DNA of 13,914 nt from Candidatus Falkowiibacteriota bacterium (GTDB taxonomy: Bacteria > Patescibacteriota > Patescibacteriia > Patescibacteriales > UBA12075). The notes under the pieces were generated by a model. It had not been told where the DNA came from and did not search any database. It saw nothing but the letters and a program-made list of their open reading frames with translations. Each line of letters opens with the position of its first letter. The first letter of the stretch is position 1. The translations under genes and the position numbers were made by a program. Where the stretch lies: contig JAUVLY010000009.1 of assembly GCA_030600505.1 (NCBI GenBank), forward strand, positions 1 to 13,914, read 5' to 3'. Shown one piece after another: positions 7,154 to 13,736 of the stretch.

Positions 7154-7237
7154 GTTTGCACGTTTGCGTTGGAGCTAGGCCTCCGGCCTGCGACTTTCGA
7201 GCGATAAAATCTCGCGGGCGGGACGCCCGGCTCAAAC
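7154..7237. repeat. GC-rich multi-hairpin element
   Basis: This GC-rich island in AT-rich DNA begins just past the stop of the propeller gene. Its ends are GTTTG (7154-7158) and CAAAC (7233-7237). Inside are three small hairpins: AGGCC-TCC-GGCCT (7177-7189), CGAG...CTCG (7198-7214) and GGGCG-GGA-CGCCC (7216-7228). It looks like a palindromic mobile element of a different family from the GTCATT elements. No coding role is visible. Confidence 0.6.
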
Positions 7238-7253
7238 AAAAAAGCAACAAAAC

Positions 7254-7284
7254 AACACTCCCAAGAATTGAGAGTGTTTTTTGT
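7254..7284. terminator. Bidirectional intrinsic terminator between convergent genes
   Basis: AACACTC (7254-7260) and GAGTGTT (7272-7278) form a 7-bp stem. TTTTTTG follows on the plus strand, and a T-rich run (GTTGTTTTGTTG) follows on the minus strand. It separates the plus-strand propeller gene from rplL, which converge here. Confidence 0.8.
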
Positions 7285-7300
7285 ATTGCTAAAAAAGACT

Positions 7301-7750
7301 TTATTTCAAAGTAACCTTGGCGCCAGCCTCTTCCAGCTGCTTTTTAGCTTCATCAGCTTCTTCTTTCTTTACGCCTTCCTTAATGACCTTGGGAGCGGCA
7401 TCTACCAAATCCTTAGCGTCTTTAAGGCCCATGTCGGTGATTACGCGAATCGCCTTAATCACGGCGATCTTGTTAGCACCGGCCTCTGATAATTCCACGT
7501 CAAATTCGGTCTTTTCCTCGGCTTCCTCACCAGCAGCACCAGGCATTGCACCAGGCATCATCATTGCCGGAGCGGCAGCGGAAACGCCGAATTTATCCTC
7601 AAGGATGCTAACCAATTCAGCTAAATCCATAACTGACATTTTTTCAATCTCCTCAACCAAGGACTTAAACTTAGCCGGGACTTCTACATTTTTCTTGTCT
7701 TCTTTGGATTCTTCAGCTTTAACTGCGTCATCCTTTTTTTCTTCTGCCAT
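7301..7750 (-). CDS. rplL: 50S ribosomal protein L7/L12
   Basis: L12 forms the flexible stalk of the large ribosomal subunit, bound to L10, and recruits translational GTPases. Dimerisation domain: about residues 27-57 (KSLVEEIEKMSVMDLAELV). Alanine/methionine/proline-rich hinge: 58-78. C-terminal factor-binding domain: 80-149, with the typical KIAVIKAIRVITDMGLKDAK block and a VTLK end. At 149 aa it is longer than the usual 120-130. The excess is a charged, Lys/Glu/Asp-rich N-terminal extension of about 25 residues. I use the ATG at 7750 (MAEEKKDD); an in-frame ATG at 7765 would add five residues and lies inside the end of a palindromic element. No good Shine-Dalgarno is visible; an AGGA 14 bp upstream comes from that element. 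Unlike the usual order, no rpoB follows: the gene ends at a terminator. Confidence 0.95.
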   Translation of the reverse strand: MAEEKKDDAVKAEESKEDKKNVEVPAKFKSLVEEIEKMSVMDLAELVSILEDKFGVSAAAPAMMMPGAMPGAAGEEAEEKTEFDVELSEAGANKIAVIKAIRVITDMGLKDAKDLVDAAPKVIKEGVKKEEADEAKKQLEEAGAKVTLK

Positions 7751-7760
7751 TTTATTGAAT

Positions 7761-7847
7761 GTCATCCTGAACGAAACGTTAGTGAAGTGAAGGATCTCGC
7801 CTCTACATCCACGAGATTCTTCTTCCGCTTCGCGGAATCAGAATGAC
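7761..7847. repeat. GTCAT...ATGAC palindromic element, copy 2 (abuts rplL start)
   Basis: The ends GTCATCCTGA and TCAGAATGAC are inverted with one mismatch, and an inner hairpin TTCCGC-TTC-GCGGAA lies at 7823-7837. The element occupies much of the rplJ-rplL gap and ends 10 bp before the rplL ATG, so it is part of the operon mRNA. Confidence 0.7.
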
Positions 7848-7880
7848 AATATTATTTTATTAATTATTATTTTTATCTAT

Positions 7881-7931
7881 CTTATTTCTCTTATTTTCTT
7901 ATTTCTCTTATTTTCTTATTTCTCTTTTTAT
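7881..7931. repeat. 17-bp tandem repeat in the rplJ-rplL spacer
   Basis: CTTATTTCTCTTATTTT occurs exactly at 7881-7897 and 7898-7914, with a degenerate third unit at 7915-7931 and further TTATTT-like sequence up to the rplJ stop. On the mRNA strand it is a purine-rich AAAATAAGAGAAATAAG array. Confidence 0.75.
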
Positions 7932-7947
7932 TCTTATTTATCTTATT

Positions 7948-8475
7948 TTACTGCTTAGATTCTTGTACCGCTTTAAGTACATTCACTAATCCCCTTAAAT
8001 TCCCGGCCAAGACATTAACAAAACCCGAAACCGGAGCATTAATTGAACCGACCAATTTGGCATAAAGTTCATTTTTGCTTGGCAACTGAGAAAGCTTCTC
8101 CACTTCCTCGGCGCTTATTAATTTATTTTCCAAAATGCCACCGACAAAATCCAGGGTTTCTTTATGCTCTTTTTGAAAATCAGCTATTGCCCTAGCCGGC
8201 GCTACTTCGTCCACGTAGCCAAACACAGCGGCAATTTTACCTTTGAACTGCTTAACATCAATATCTTTAAAACCAATTTTGTCTAAGGCTAAACGTAATA
8301 AAGTTTTCTTTACCACCAAATACTCACTATCTTGCTCTCTTAATTTTTCACGCAGCTCATTATTATCACTTACGGTTAAAGAGTTAAAACTGGTAAAAAC
8401 AACCGATTTTGATTGATCTAATTTTTCTTTTAAACCATTAAAGATAACAATTTTTTGCGCTTTGGTCTTTGCCAT
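7948..8475 (-). CDS. rplJ: 50S ribosomal protein L10
   Basis: L10 anchors the L12 dimers to 23S rRNA at the stalk base. The 175-aa length and the pattern fit the family: MAKTKAQKIVIFNGLKEKLD at the start, VVFTSFNSLTVSDNNELREKLRE, VVKKTLLRLALDKIGF near 54-69, a GKIAAVFGY strand near 79-87, LDFVGGILENKLIS near 108-121, and a C-terminal helix (FVNVLAGNLRGLVNVLKAVQ) that binds L12. It is first in an rplJ-rplL operon, with an unusually long spacer of about 200 bp before rplL. The ATG at 8475 lacks a Shine-Dalgarno. Regulation is visible upstream: a strong promoter, an L10-binding leader and an attenuator (8708-8840). Confidence 0.95.
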   Translation of the reverse strand: MAKTKAQKIVIFNGLKEKLDQSKSVVFTSFNSLTVSDNNELREKLREQDSEYLVVKKTLLRLALDKIGFKDIDVKQFKGKIAAVFGYVDEVAPARAIADFQKEHKETLDFVGGILENKLISAEEVEKLSQLPSKNELYAKLVGSINAPVSGFVNVLAGNLRGLVNVLKAVQESKQ

Positions 8476-8510
8476 ATAATTAAATGTAATTTAGGAATTA
8501 TGCGCTTGCT

Positions 8511-8596
8511 GTCATTGCGAGGCCGAAGGCCGTGGCAATCCCGTGAAAGAAGCTTTTATCACGGGATTGCCACGAAGCTTCGCTTCTCGCAATGAC
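8511..8596. repeat. GTCATTGCGAG palindromic element, copy 3
   Basis: An 86-bp near-perfect palindrome. The ends GTCATTGCGAG and CTCGCAATGAC match over 11 bp. The central stem GTGGCAATCCCGT / ACGGGATTGCCAC matches over 13 bp. Small side hairpins lie between. It sits in the rplJ 5' UTR, downstream of the attenuator and 36 bp before the rplJ start, so the transcript should fold into a long hairpin there. Confidence 0.8.
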
Positions 8597-8707
8597 AGTA
8601 GGGTTGTAAACTTTTTCAGCAAACGCGTATGTCCTATCATTAATAATAAATGAAATGCTGTGCTGTTTTATTCGTAAATTCGTAATCAATTCGTAATTCG
8701 TAACAAC

Positions 8708-8747
8708 AAAAAAAATTGCCCTTACCAAAGACAGGTTAAAGCAATTT
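8708..8747 (-). terminator. L10-leader attenuator (intrinsic terminator)
   Basis: On the minus strand the arms AAATTGCTTTAACC (8747-8734) and GGTAAGGGCAATTT (8726-8713) pair with one mismatch and some G-T pairs, around the loop TGTCTTT. Eight T residues (8715-8708) end it. The loop and 3' arm contain CTGTCTTTGGT (8734-8724), an exact 11-bp complement of ACCAAAGACAG (8839-8829) at the start of the leader, which gives the competing antiterminator. Confidence 0.85.
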
Positions 8748-8756
8748 GAAATAATT

Positions 8757-8840
8757 ACCTCGGCAGGTCTTATTCGCATGTGCCCCATTTGTAGTGGGGC
8801 TTTTTCCGCTAGGAAAAATAACAGCCTGCTGTCTTTGGTT
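8757..8840 (-). ncRNA. Ribosomal protein L10 leader (autoregulatory 5' UTR element)
   Basis: The minus-strand transcript carries the two hallmarks of the L10 leader: AAAGACAGCAGG (8836-8825) and CCTGCCGAGGT (8767-8757), which pair through GCAGG/CCTGC next to a kink-turn-like GA-rich strand. The loop between them (8824-8768) is entirely filled by a repeated double-hairpin element (copy B). In Bacillus subtilis, L10-L12 binding to this leader represses rplJL by transcription attenuation. The same logic is visible here: GACAG is needed either for the L10 site or for the antiterminator, which opens the terminator at 8708-8747. Recognised from memory of the family; a covariance-model search was not possible. 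Confidence 0.88.
8769..8823 (+). repeat. Double-hairpin element, copy B (inside the L10 leader)
   Basis: On the plus strand it reads TTATTCGCATGT, then hairpin 1 (GCCCCA / TGGGGC around TTTGTAG), then hairpin 2 (TTTTTCC-GCTA-GGAAAAA), then TAACA. The stem of hairpin 1 differs from copy A by paired changes (GCCGCA/TGCGGC there). It is antisense relative to the rplJ mRNA and forms the whole variable loop of the L10 leader. Confidence 0.78.
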
Positions 8841-8856
8841 ATTTAAGATATTATTT

Positions 8857-8885
8857 ATAATAGCTAGTATAATAAATCTTGTCAA
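8857..8885 (-). promoter_or_regulatory. Promoter of the rplJ-rplL operon
   Basis: On the minus strand a perfect TTGACA (8885-8880), a 17-bp spacer and TATTAT (8862-8857) are present. Transcription would begin near 8850, about 10 nt before the L10 leader motif, giving a 5' UTR of about 375 nt. A perfect 12-bp palindrome ACTAATATTAGT (8900-8911) lies just upstream. Confidence 0.8.
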
Positions 8886-8943
8886 GCGTAAAATTATTCA
8901 CTAATATTAGTACTAGAAAACAATATAAAAAATCTCTAAACTG

Positions 8944-11316
8944 CTATTTTCTCTCTTTATAATTAAATATTGGCCCAACCGCAATTACTTTTTTACCGTC
9001 CTTTTCATAAACAACTATAAGCAATTTTACTCCGCTAATCGACTCTGACATCCCTACGCCTGTTTCTAAGTTTATCCTAAAACCACTAGTCCCCTTATTC
9101 TCAAGCATATAATGGGTGGCAAAATCAGTAATTAGCTTACAATCGTCGCTGCTTAATTCATCCTGATTTTTAACTTTTTCTTCCAGCTTACTTAGTTCGC
9201 TTAACTTATTTTTTAATTCCTTTAATTCTATTGAGGCGGCATTAGTTTTGTCGGCCACCCCTAGGGCGGACAATATTTCAAGTAGCATGTCGGTTTTGGC
9301 AATAAGAACATTGAGGAAATAAACATTTGACTCAATATAATTTAAGGAGTTGCACTCTTTAAACGCACCTAAGCTATGATCTTTATCATCTTGTTCATAC
9401 ACCTTAAGTTCGTCTTCACTCGTATGCAAATTAACCCAGGAGCCCAATATCGTATTCAGGTCTTTTTCGCTTTGCCATAATTTATTTCTGGCAAATATCG
9501 GCATGGAGTCAGCCGAATAATTAAGAAGTGATTTAGCCACATCAAGGGTCAGCCAATATATATTGTTATTCCAGGCATTGATATTAAAATCATTCAATTC
9601 CTTCCTAAGAGCCGTGGACTTCGCGTCATAAAGATCATAATTTGAATTTATTCTAAAATATTCATTATCTTTGAGAGGCGTTATGATATTGACGATATCA
9701 AGACCAGTCCCTCGGCAGCGATAGTTTCCGGTCTTCTTATCGACACACATAGTTATCACGTCTTTGGGCAAATCGTCTGACAGCGGAGACATGTCCTGGC
9801 CGACTAAACGGCCCAACAAATAATCATTTGGCCAATACGAATCTTGCAACAGGCGCATACCAATAAAAGGTTTATTTTCGTCAGTCCGGTCCATCGCCCC
9901 TTCCAGTGGAGAAAAACGTTTTGAGGCGATCTCGTTTTGTAATTCTTTTAAGTCCTTAGCGCGCTGATCGTTTTGATTGCTATATATTTCCGCAATATCA
10001 TAATCAATACCAAAGATATCTTCGTATGCACGCGTGTAATTTAAATAAGTTAAATCGCTTCTCAGGCCGTTAAAAAAAGAAATAAATTTATATACTATTG
10101 CCCATTGGTTCTTTAATTCCTGATTATCGTTTAAGTCCTTAGCCAGATAAGCGCCCGCTACCGAGCTAATAAGCCAATCTTCATAATCTAAAAAACAATC
10201 AGGGCAAGTGTCGGTTCTATAATACAGTGGGAATTCTGAATTCAACCATTGGATCGCCAGAAAAAAATTATTTAATTTAGAATTTGCCCGATAATTATCC
10301 GGTACCTTAAATACGCTATAATCCTGGGGATACATTAAAATTGGAGATTTATTCAAACCCCTGGCGCCTTTTATTAACTCATATTCCTCTTCCAGGCTTT
10401 GCTTTAACTCTTCGGGAACGTCAAAATTGTATGAATAAATATCCAACTCGGAAAATTTATTTATATCAATAAAACTTTTATCAGTATTTATTTGGCTCTC
10501 CTTGGGCATTAAGAGCTTTAAAATCATGGCCAGCCAGGCTGTCTCCATTCTCTCTCCTTCCAGGACCGGATCATTGGCTAGACCGAGATCGGCTAAACGC
10601 TTTTTATATCTGGTCAAAGATATATCATATAAGGACTTATAGATCTGCCAGACCGTATCATAAAAAGCACTGCGCTCCACCTCTTTAAAAACTTGCTTAA
10701 GCTCATTCTGAAAATAATAATATATAAAATCATTGGTAATCATTATCGGAATATCCTTGGCTTCCAATAAGCGGTATAAATCATAAAAAGTGTCCGCTTC
10801 TTTAGAAAATTGATTGCTGGCTATACTAAAGCCATTGTTATTTAAATCTAGAGTAAGTGAATCAATATCCATTTTCCTGGATACATCGTAAAAATTCATT
10901 ATATCGGCCTTAGCATTTATTGGCAGGCTATAGCTCTCTATCGCACCAGTATCCTCAGTCGGCGGCAAGAAAAAATTTCCAAAAGTTATTAACTCGATTT
11001 GAGCGCTATCAATGTCAAAATCACCATTTTTACCATTATTATCAGAGCCGCCCTGCTCAAACGGTAAATATCCGCTTGATGTGCTAACGGGCGATGATTG
11101 GTGCTGTGGGCCGCTCAATTCCGGAGTCAAAGCCGGCTTCAAAGTAAAATAAAAAACTACTGCCAACAAGACAATAATTACAGCTCCCGCTCCGCTATAG
11201 ATTATAATTCTTAATCTGGAATGTGGCTCATCCGGAGTAACCGGACCAGACTGGAAAGGACTCACTGTATTATTTTTTTTGGGCTCAATTTTCTCTTTCC
11301 CGTCATCAACGAACAT
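8944..11316 (-). CDS. Membrane-anchored DUF3160 family protein
   Basis: The product has 790 aa: a short polar, proline-containing N-terminal tail, one transmembrane helix at about 36-58, a Ser/Gly/Asn-rich linker to about 105, then a large outer domain. Family marks of DUF3160, recalled from memory, are IMITNDFIYYYFQNELKQVF near 191-210, corresponding to the conserved TtDallh-x-yH block, GSWVNLHTSEDELKVYEQ near 625-645, and a GPIFNY end. In most members the first block has a His; here it is replaced by aromatic residues. Cysteine pairs occur near residue 368 (CPDC) and near 540 (C-x13-C), possibly for metal or disulfides. The biochemical role of DUF3160 is not established. It is transcribed alone from a promoter at 11349-11376. 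No clear terminator is seen before the rplJ promoter. Confidence 0.8.
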   Translation of the reverse strand: MFVDDGKEKIEPKKNNTVSPFQSGPVTPDEPHSRLRIIIYSGAGAVIIVLLAVVFYFTLKPALTPELSGPQHQSSPVSTSSGYLPFEQGGSDNNGKNGDFDIDSAQIELITFGNFFLPPTEDTGAIESYSLPINAKADIMNFYDVSRKMDIDSLTLDLNNNGFSIASNQFSKEADTFYDLYRLLEAKDIPIMITNDFIYYYFQNELKQVFKEVERSAFYDTVWQIYKSLYDISLTRYKKRLADLGLANDPVLEGERMETAWLAMILKLLMPKESQINTDKSFIDINKFSELDIYSYNFDVPEELKQSLEEEYELIKGARGLNKSPILMYPQDYSVFKVPDNYRANSKLNNFFLAIQWLNSEFPLYYRTDTCPDCFLDYEDWLISSVAGAYLAKDLNDNQELKNQWAIVYKFISFFNGLRSDLTYLNYTRAYEDIFGIDYDIAEIYSNQNDQRAKDLKELQNEIASKRFSPLEGAMDRTDENKPFIGMRLLQDSYWPNDYLLGRLVGQDMSPLSDDLPKDVITMCVDKKTGNYRCRGTGLDIVNIITPLKDNEYFRINSNYDLYDAKSTALRKELNDFNINAWNNNIYWLTLDVAKSLLNYSADSMPIFARNKLWQSEKDLNTILGSWVNLHTSEDELKVYEQDDKDHSLGAFKECNSLNYIESNVYFLNVLIAKTDMLLEILSALGVADKTNAASIELKELKNKLSELSKLEEKVKNQDELSSDDCKLITDFATHYMLENKGTSGFRINLETGVGMSESISGVKLLIVVYEKDGKKVIAVGPIFNYKERK

Positions 11317-11348
11317 ATTTTAAAATTAATAGCTTGGATTAAATAACT

Positions 11349-11376
11349 AATATAATCTTTTTAAATCACTGGTCAA
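11349..11376 (-). promoter_or_regulatory. Promoter of the DUF3160 gene
   Basis: On the minus strand TTGACC (11376-11371), a 16-bp spacer and TATATT (11354-11349) are present. The start would be near 11341, leaving a short leader without a Shine-Dalgarno. Confidence 0.6.
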
Positions 11377-11391
11377 ATTTATTAAATATTA

Positions 11392-11600
11392 TAGATAACA
11401 GAAAGCAGAAAACAGAAAGCAGATAAAATATGGAATGAATAAACTAATAAATATTAGTATTTTAAGTTAAGTATTTTAGAAAAAATCTTAATTCTTTTTT
11501 ATATTATAACACAATTATGCGTTACAAACAAAAAAATGGGTTTTTAATACCCACTTCACTGTTAAAACCTATTTTCTGCTTTCTGTTTTCTGTTATCTAA
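11392..11600. repeat. Inverted AGATAACAGAAAGCAG repeats framing an intergenic segment
   Basis: The left arm (11392-11427) and the reverse complement of the right arm (11600-11573) share TAGATAACAGAAA, CAGAAA and CAGAAA blocks, about 25 bp with two mismatches. Each arm is itself a degenerate 7-bp tandem repeat. About 145 bp lie between, holding an ACTAATA-AA-TATTAGT palindrome (11443-11458) and the mltG terminator. Confidence 0.65.
11530..11553 (-). terminator. Terminator of the pcm-mltG operon
   Basis: On the minus strand TGGGT (11553-11549) and ACCCA (11541-11537) pair around ATTAAAA and are followed by seven T residues. It lies about 54 bp past the mltG stop. Confidence 0.75.
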
Positions 11601-11606
11601 TTAATC

Positions 11607-12626
11607 TCATTTTAAATATTTATTTTTATTCAACAAATGCTCCTCGTAAGTACGGGAAAATATTGTTTCCTTAGTGTCCTGACGGTTAAGGTAAAATAAA
11701 TAATCACTATCCATCGGATTTATTGCGGCCAAAATAGATGATAAGCCGGGGCTGCAAATCGGTGCCGGCGGCAAACCATAATATTTATAGGTATTGTAAG
11801 GCGAGTCAATTTCAAGGTCTTTATACTCTGCTGCCGGATCGTTTTTACCGGTTATATAGTTAATACTGGAGTCAACTTCCAGGCGCATACCAATGTCCAG
11901 TCTTTTATTCAAAATCCCGGAAACGATTCTCCTGTCCTCGTCCTTGGATACTTCCTTTTCTATGATTGAAGCCATGGTTATTATTTCAGGTAAAATTTTA
12001 TTCTGTTTTTTTATTTCAGTTACCATTTCCTCGGTAATACGAGTAGAAAAATTACTTAGCATTTTTTCTATAATATCACTCGCCGTAGCATCTTTAAATA
12101 TCCTATAAGTATCAGGAAATAAATATCCTTCTAAGGATCGGTTAGCCGAAACCCTGCCCATAATCTCTGGCATGGAAAACGCAAAAGGCCAATTACTGAT
12201 CGGCTGTTTAGCCAATTTTCCAAATTCTCCGGATGAAACTATATTCAGACTAGAAAGATATTCATCTATTTCGTCAATTGTCCAGCCCTCAATAATTTTA
12301 ATAGTAATTTCCTGGTCCTCTGTTTGCCCGGTTGATAAACGCAAGGCAACATCAGCAATTGACATTTTAGTGTTTAACAAATATGTACCGGCCTGCAAAC
12401 TAATGTCCAAACCCTTTTGCCAAATATAAATTTTAAATATACTCTGACTCTTAATAAGTCCGGCATCAAATAAATTATTGGCAATTTTGTCCACTCCCTC
12501 ACCCGGTGAAACTGTAAAAGATAAAGCCGACTCATCCTGGCTTGTAGGGGTCGTAATTCCCTGCCAATAATAAAAATATGCTCCAGCAACTATAATTAAT
12601 AAAATCAAAAAAATTATTTTTTTCAT
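11607..12626 (-). CDS. mltG: Endolytic murein transglycosylase MltG
   Basis: MltG cleaves nascent peptidoglycan strands at the outer face of the membrane and so limits glycan length. The product (339 aa) matches the YceG family. It has a membrane helix at residues 4-21, a LysM-like subdomain at about 36-101 (FTVSPGEGVDKIANNL to ALRLSTGQ), SLEGYLFPDTY at 164-174, the catalytic ASIIEKEV at 219-226 with E223 the likely catalytic glutamate, and DSPYNTYKYYGLPPAPI at 274-290. The C-terminal FSRTYEEH corresponds to the family's F-S-x-T-x-x-E-H block. The start ATG shares an ATGA overlap with the stop of the upstream nucleotidylyltransferase gene, and GGAG (12638-12635) inside that gene is a good Shine-Dalgarno. 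It is the last gene of the pcm operon, followed by an intrinsic terminator. Confidence 0.95.
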   Translation of the reverse strand: MKKIIFLILLIIVAGAYFYYWQGITTPTSQDESALSFTVSPGEGVDKIANNLFDAGLIKSQSIFKIYIWQKGLDISLQAGTYLLNTKMSIADVALRLSTGQTEDQEITIKIIEGWTIDEIDEYLSSLNIVSSGEFGKLAKQPISNWPFAFSMPEIMGRVSANRSLEGYLFPDTYRIFKDATASDIIEKMLSNFSTRITEEMVTEIKKQNKILPEIITMASIIEKEVSKDEDRRIVSGILNKRLDIGMRLEVDSSINYITGKNDPAAEYKDLEIDSPYNTYKYYGLPPAPICSPGLSSILAAINPMDSDYLFYLNRQDTKETIFSRTYEEHLLNKNKYLK

Positions 12627-13069
12627 TGTTTTTTCTCCTTTATTTTATATTCCTTTGCTTTTTGAATCATAATAGAACTGGAACGTATTTTTTCTCCCAT
12701 TCCATCTATCATCTCAATCCCTAGCTCACGGCATACACTGGCCTCTGGTATTTCTCCTTGGTGGCGGTCACCGCCATTAGCAAAAATATCCGGCTTTACT
12801 TGTCTCAATGACTCGCAAATACTTAAATCCTTGTCAATTGACGGAAACACTTCGTCAACATAGCGAATAGCTTCAACTATCTTTTTACGATCTTTTTCCG
12901 GCATAAACGGCACCCGGCCTTTCAGGCCCACTTGATAATCGCTGTTTAAAATTACCACTAAATAATCGCCAAGTTTTTTGGCCTTTTCCAACATTTCCAA
13001 ATGCCCGATATGCATCGGATTAAAATAACCGCTAACAACCACAACCTTTTTACCTTTTTTTAAACTCAT
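12623..13069 (-). CDS. HxGH-type nucleotidylyltransferase (cytidylyl/adenylyltransferase family)
   Basis: The product (148 aa) is a single nucleotidylyltransferase domain. GYFNPMHIGHLEML at 14-27 holds the H20-x-G-H23 site, NSD at 42-44 follows strand two, GRVPFMPEKDRKKIVEAIRYV is at 51-71, ANGGDR at 97-102, and KIRSSSIMI at 127-135 is the ISSS/T-like nucleotide-binding end motif. Members join CTP or ATP to a phosphorylated alcohol or sugar with release of pyrophosphate. The layout is closest to glycerol-3-phosphate cytidylyltransferase and to the heptose-phosphate adenylyltransferase (RfaE C-terminal) type; the substrate cannot be told from the sequence. It starts 9 bp after pcm and overlaps mltG by 4 bp. 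An envelope-related substrate fits the neighbour but is inference. No Shine-Dalgarno is visible at its ATG. Confidence 0.88.
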   Translation of the reverse strand: MSLKKGKKVVVVSGYFNPMHIGHLEMLEKAKKLGDYLVVILNSDYQVGLKGRVPFMPEKDRKKIVEAIRYVDEVFPSIDKDLSICESLRQVKPDIFANGGDRHQGEIPEASVCRELGIEMIDGMGEKIRSSSIMIQKAKEYKIKEKKQ

Positions 13070-13078
13070 AGGAAATAA

Positions 13079-13708
13079 TCAATTATTAATTAACGGAACA
13101 AATATAAATCCCGGGTATCTTTTTTCTTTTGTTTGCCCATTTCTATCCTTGTCAATCACTACCATATCTTGAGTAGACATTACCTCGCCGATTGGCGAAA
13201 CCAGCCGGCCGCCAATCTTGAGCTGTTTAAAAAGATTCTTTGGTACTTCTTTAGCCGCGGCCGCTACTATTATTTTATCAAATGGCGCGTATTCAGGCAA
13301 TCCCTTGTAACCATCACCCTCTATTATTCGCGCCTGCTTGCTGGAAATAAAATTATATTTATTTATATTACGCTCGGCAAACTCGGCCAATTCTGGTATT
13401 CGTTCCAGGCCGTAAACTCTGCCTTTTGGGCCAACAATCTCCGAGAGTAAAGCAACACTCCAGCCCGAACCGCTGCCCACATCAAGAATCTTGTCTCCTG
13501 ATTTCGCTTGCAATAGCTCAAGCATAAAGGCCACGGTTAAAGGCTGGGAAATTGTTTGAGAGTGACCGATCGGTAAAGGCTCACTCAATCCTGCCATTGC
13601 CTTATATTTTGGCAGTACAAAATCCTCACGCTTAATTTCCTTAAAAGCCTTAATAATCTCCGGCATTTTTAAATACCCATCCCTAATTAATCTATCAACT
13701 AAAGACAT
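13079..13708 (-). CDS. pcm: Protein-L-isoaspartate O-methyltransferase
   Basis: The enzyme transfers a methyl group from S-adenosylmethionine to isoaspartyl residues in damaged proteins, starting their repair. The 209-aa length is usual for the family. IGHSQTISQP at 47-56 is the substrate-binding block. ILDVGSGSGWSVALLSEIVG at 74-93 is SAM motif I. YGLERIPELAE follows as motif post-I. EGDGYKGLPEYAPFDKIIVA at 130-149 holds motif II. LKIGGRLVSPIG at 163-174 is motif III. The C-terminus FIFVPLI matches the family's FVPL end. It is the first gene of the pcm/nucleotidylyltransferase/mltG operon. The ATG at 13708 has no visible Shine-Dalgarno. A structured double-hairpin element lies about 30 bp upstream; I could not identify a convincing promoter. 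Confidence 0.95.
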   Translation of the reverse strand: MSLVDRLIRDGYLKMPEIIKAFKEIKREDFVLPKYKAMAGLSEPLPIGHSQTISQPLTVAFMLELLQAKSGDKILDVGSGSGWSVALLSEIVGPKGRVYGLERIPELAEFAERNINKYNFISSKQARIIEGDGYKGLPEYAPFDKIIVAAAAKEVPKNLFKQLKIGGRLVSPIGEVMSTQDMVVIDKDRNGQTKEKRYPGFIFVPLINN

Positions 13709-13736
13709 ATTAAATATTCATTCGCAGATAAAAGCA

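Noticed and set aside
7033..7239. A minus-strand open frame over the end of the propeller gene and the GC-rich element.
   Set aside because: It is antisense to a well-supported gene and made of palindromic sequence.
7317..7790. A long plus-strand open frame opposite rplL.
   Set aside because: The minus strand clearly encodes L7/L12. The antisense product is Ser/Ala-rich as expected of a shadow of an Ala/Glu/Lys-rich gene.
7881..7931. CRISPR-like array.
   Set aside because: The units are directly adjacent, 17 bp, low complexity and without spacers. No cas genes are present.
8511..8596. Insertion sequence or transposon.
   Set aside because: The palindromic elements carry no transposase and no clear target duplication was identified, so they are called repeats only.
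8498..8788. A 96-codon minus-strand open frame covering the palindromic element and part of the L10 leader.
   Set aside because: Its C-terminal part is only a translation of the GTCATTGCGAG palindrome, and the rest lies over the leader and attenuator. No family pattern is visible.
12374..12589. Second-frame open reading frame within mltG.
   Set aside because: It has no start signal or family pattern and lies entirely within a well-supported gene.
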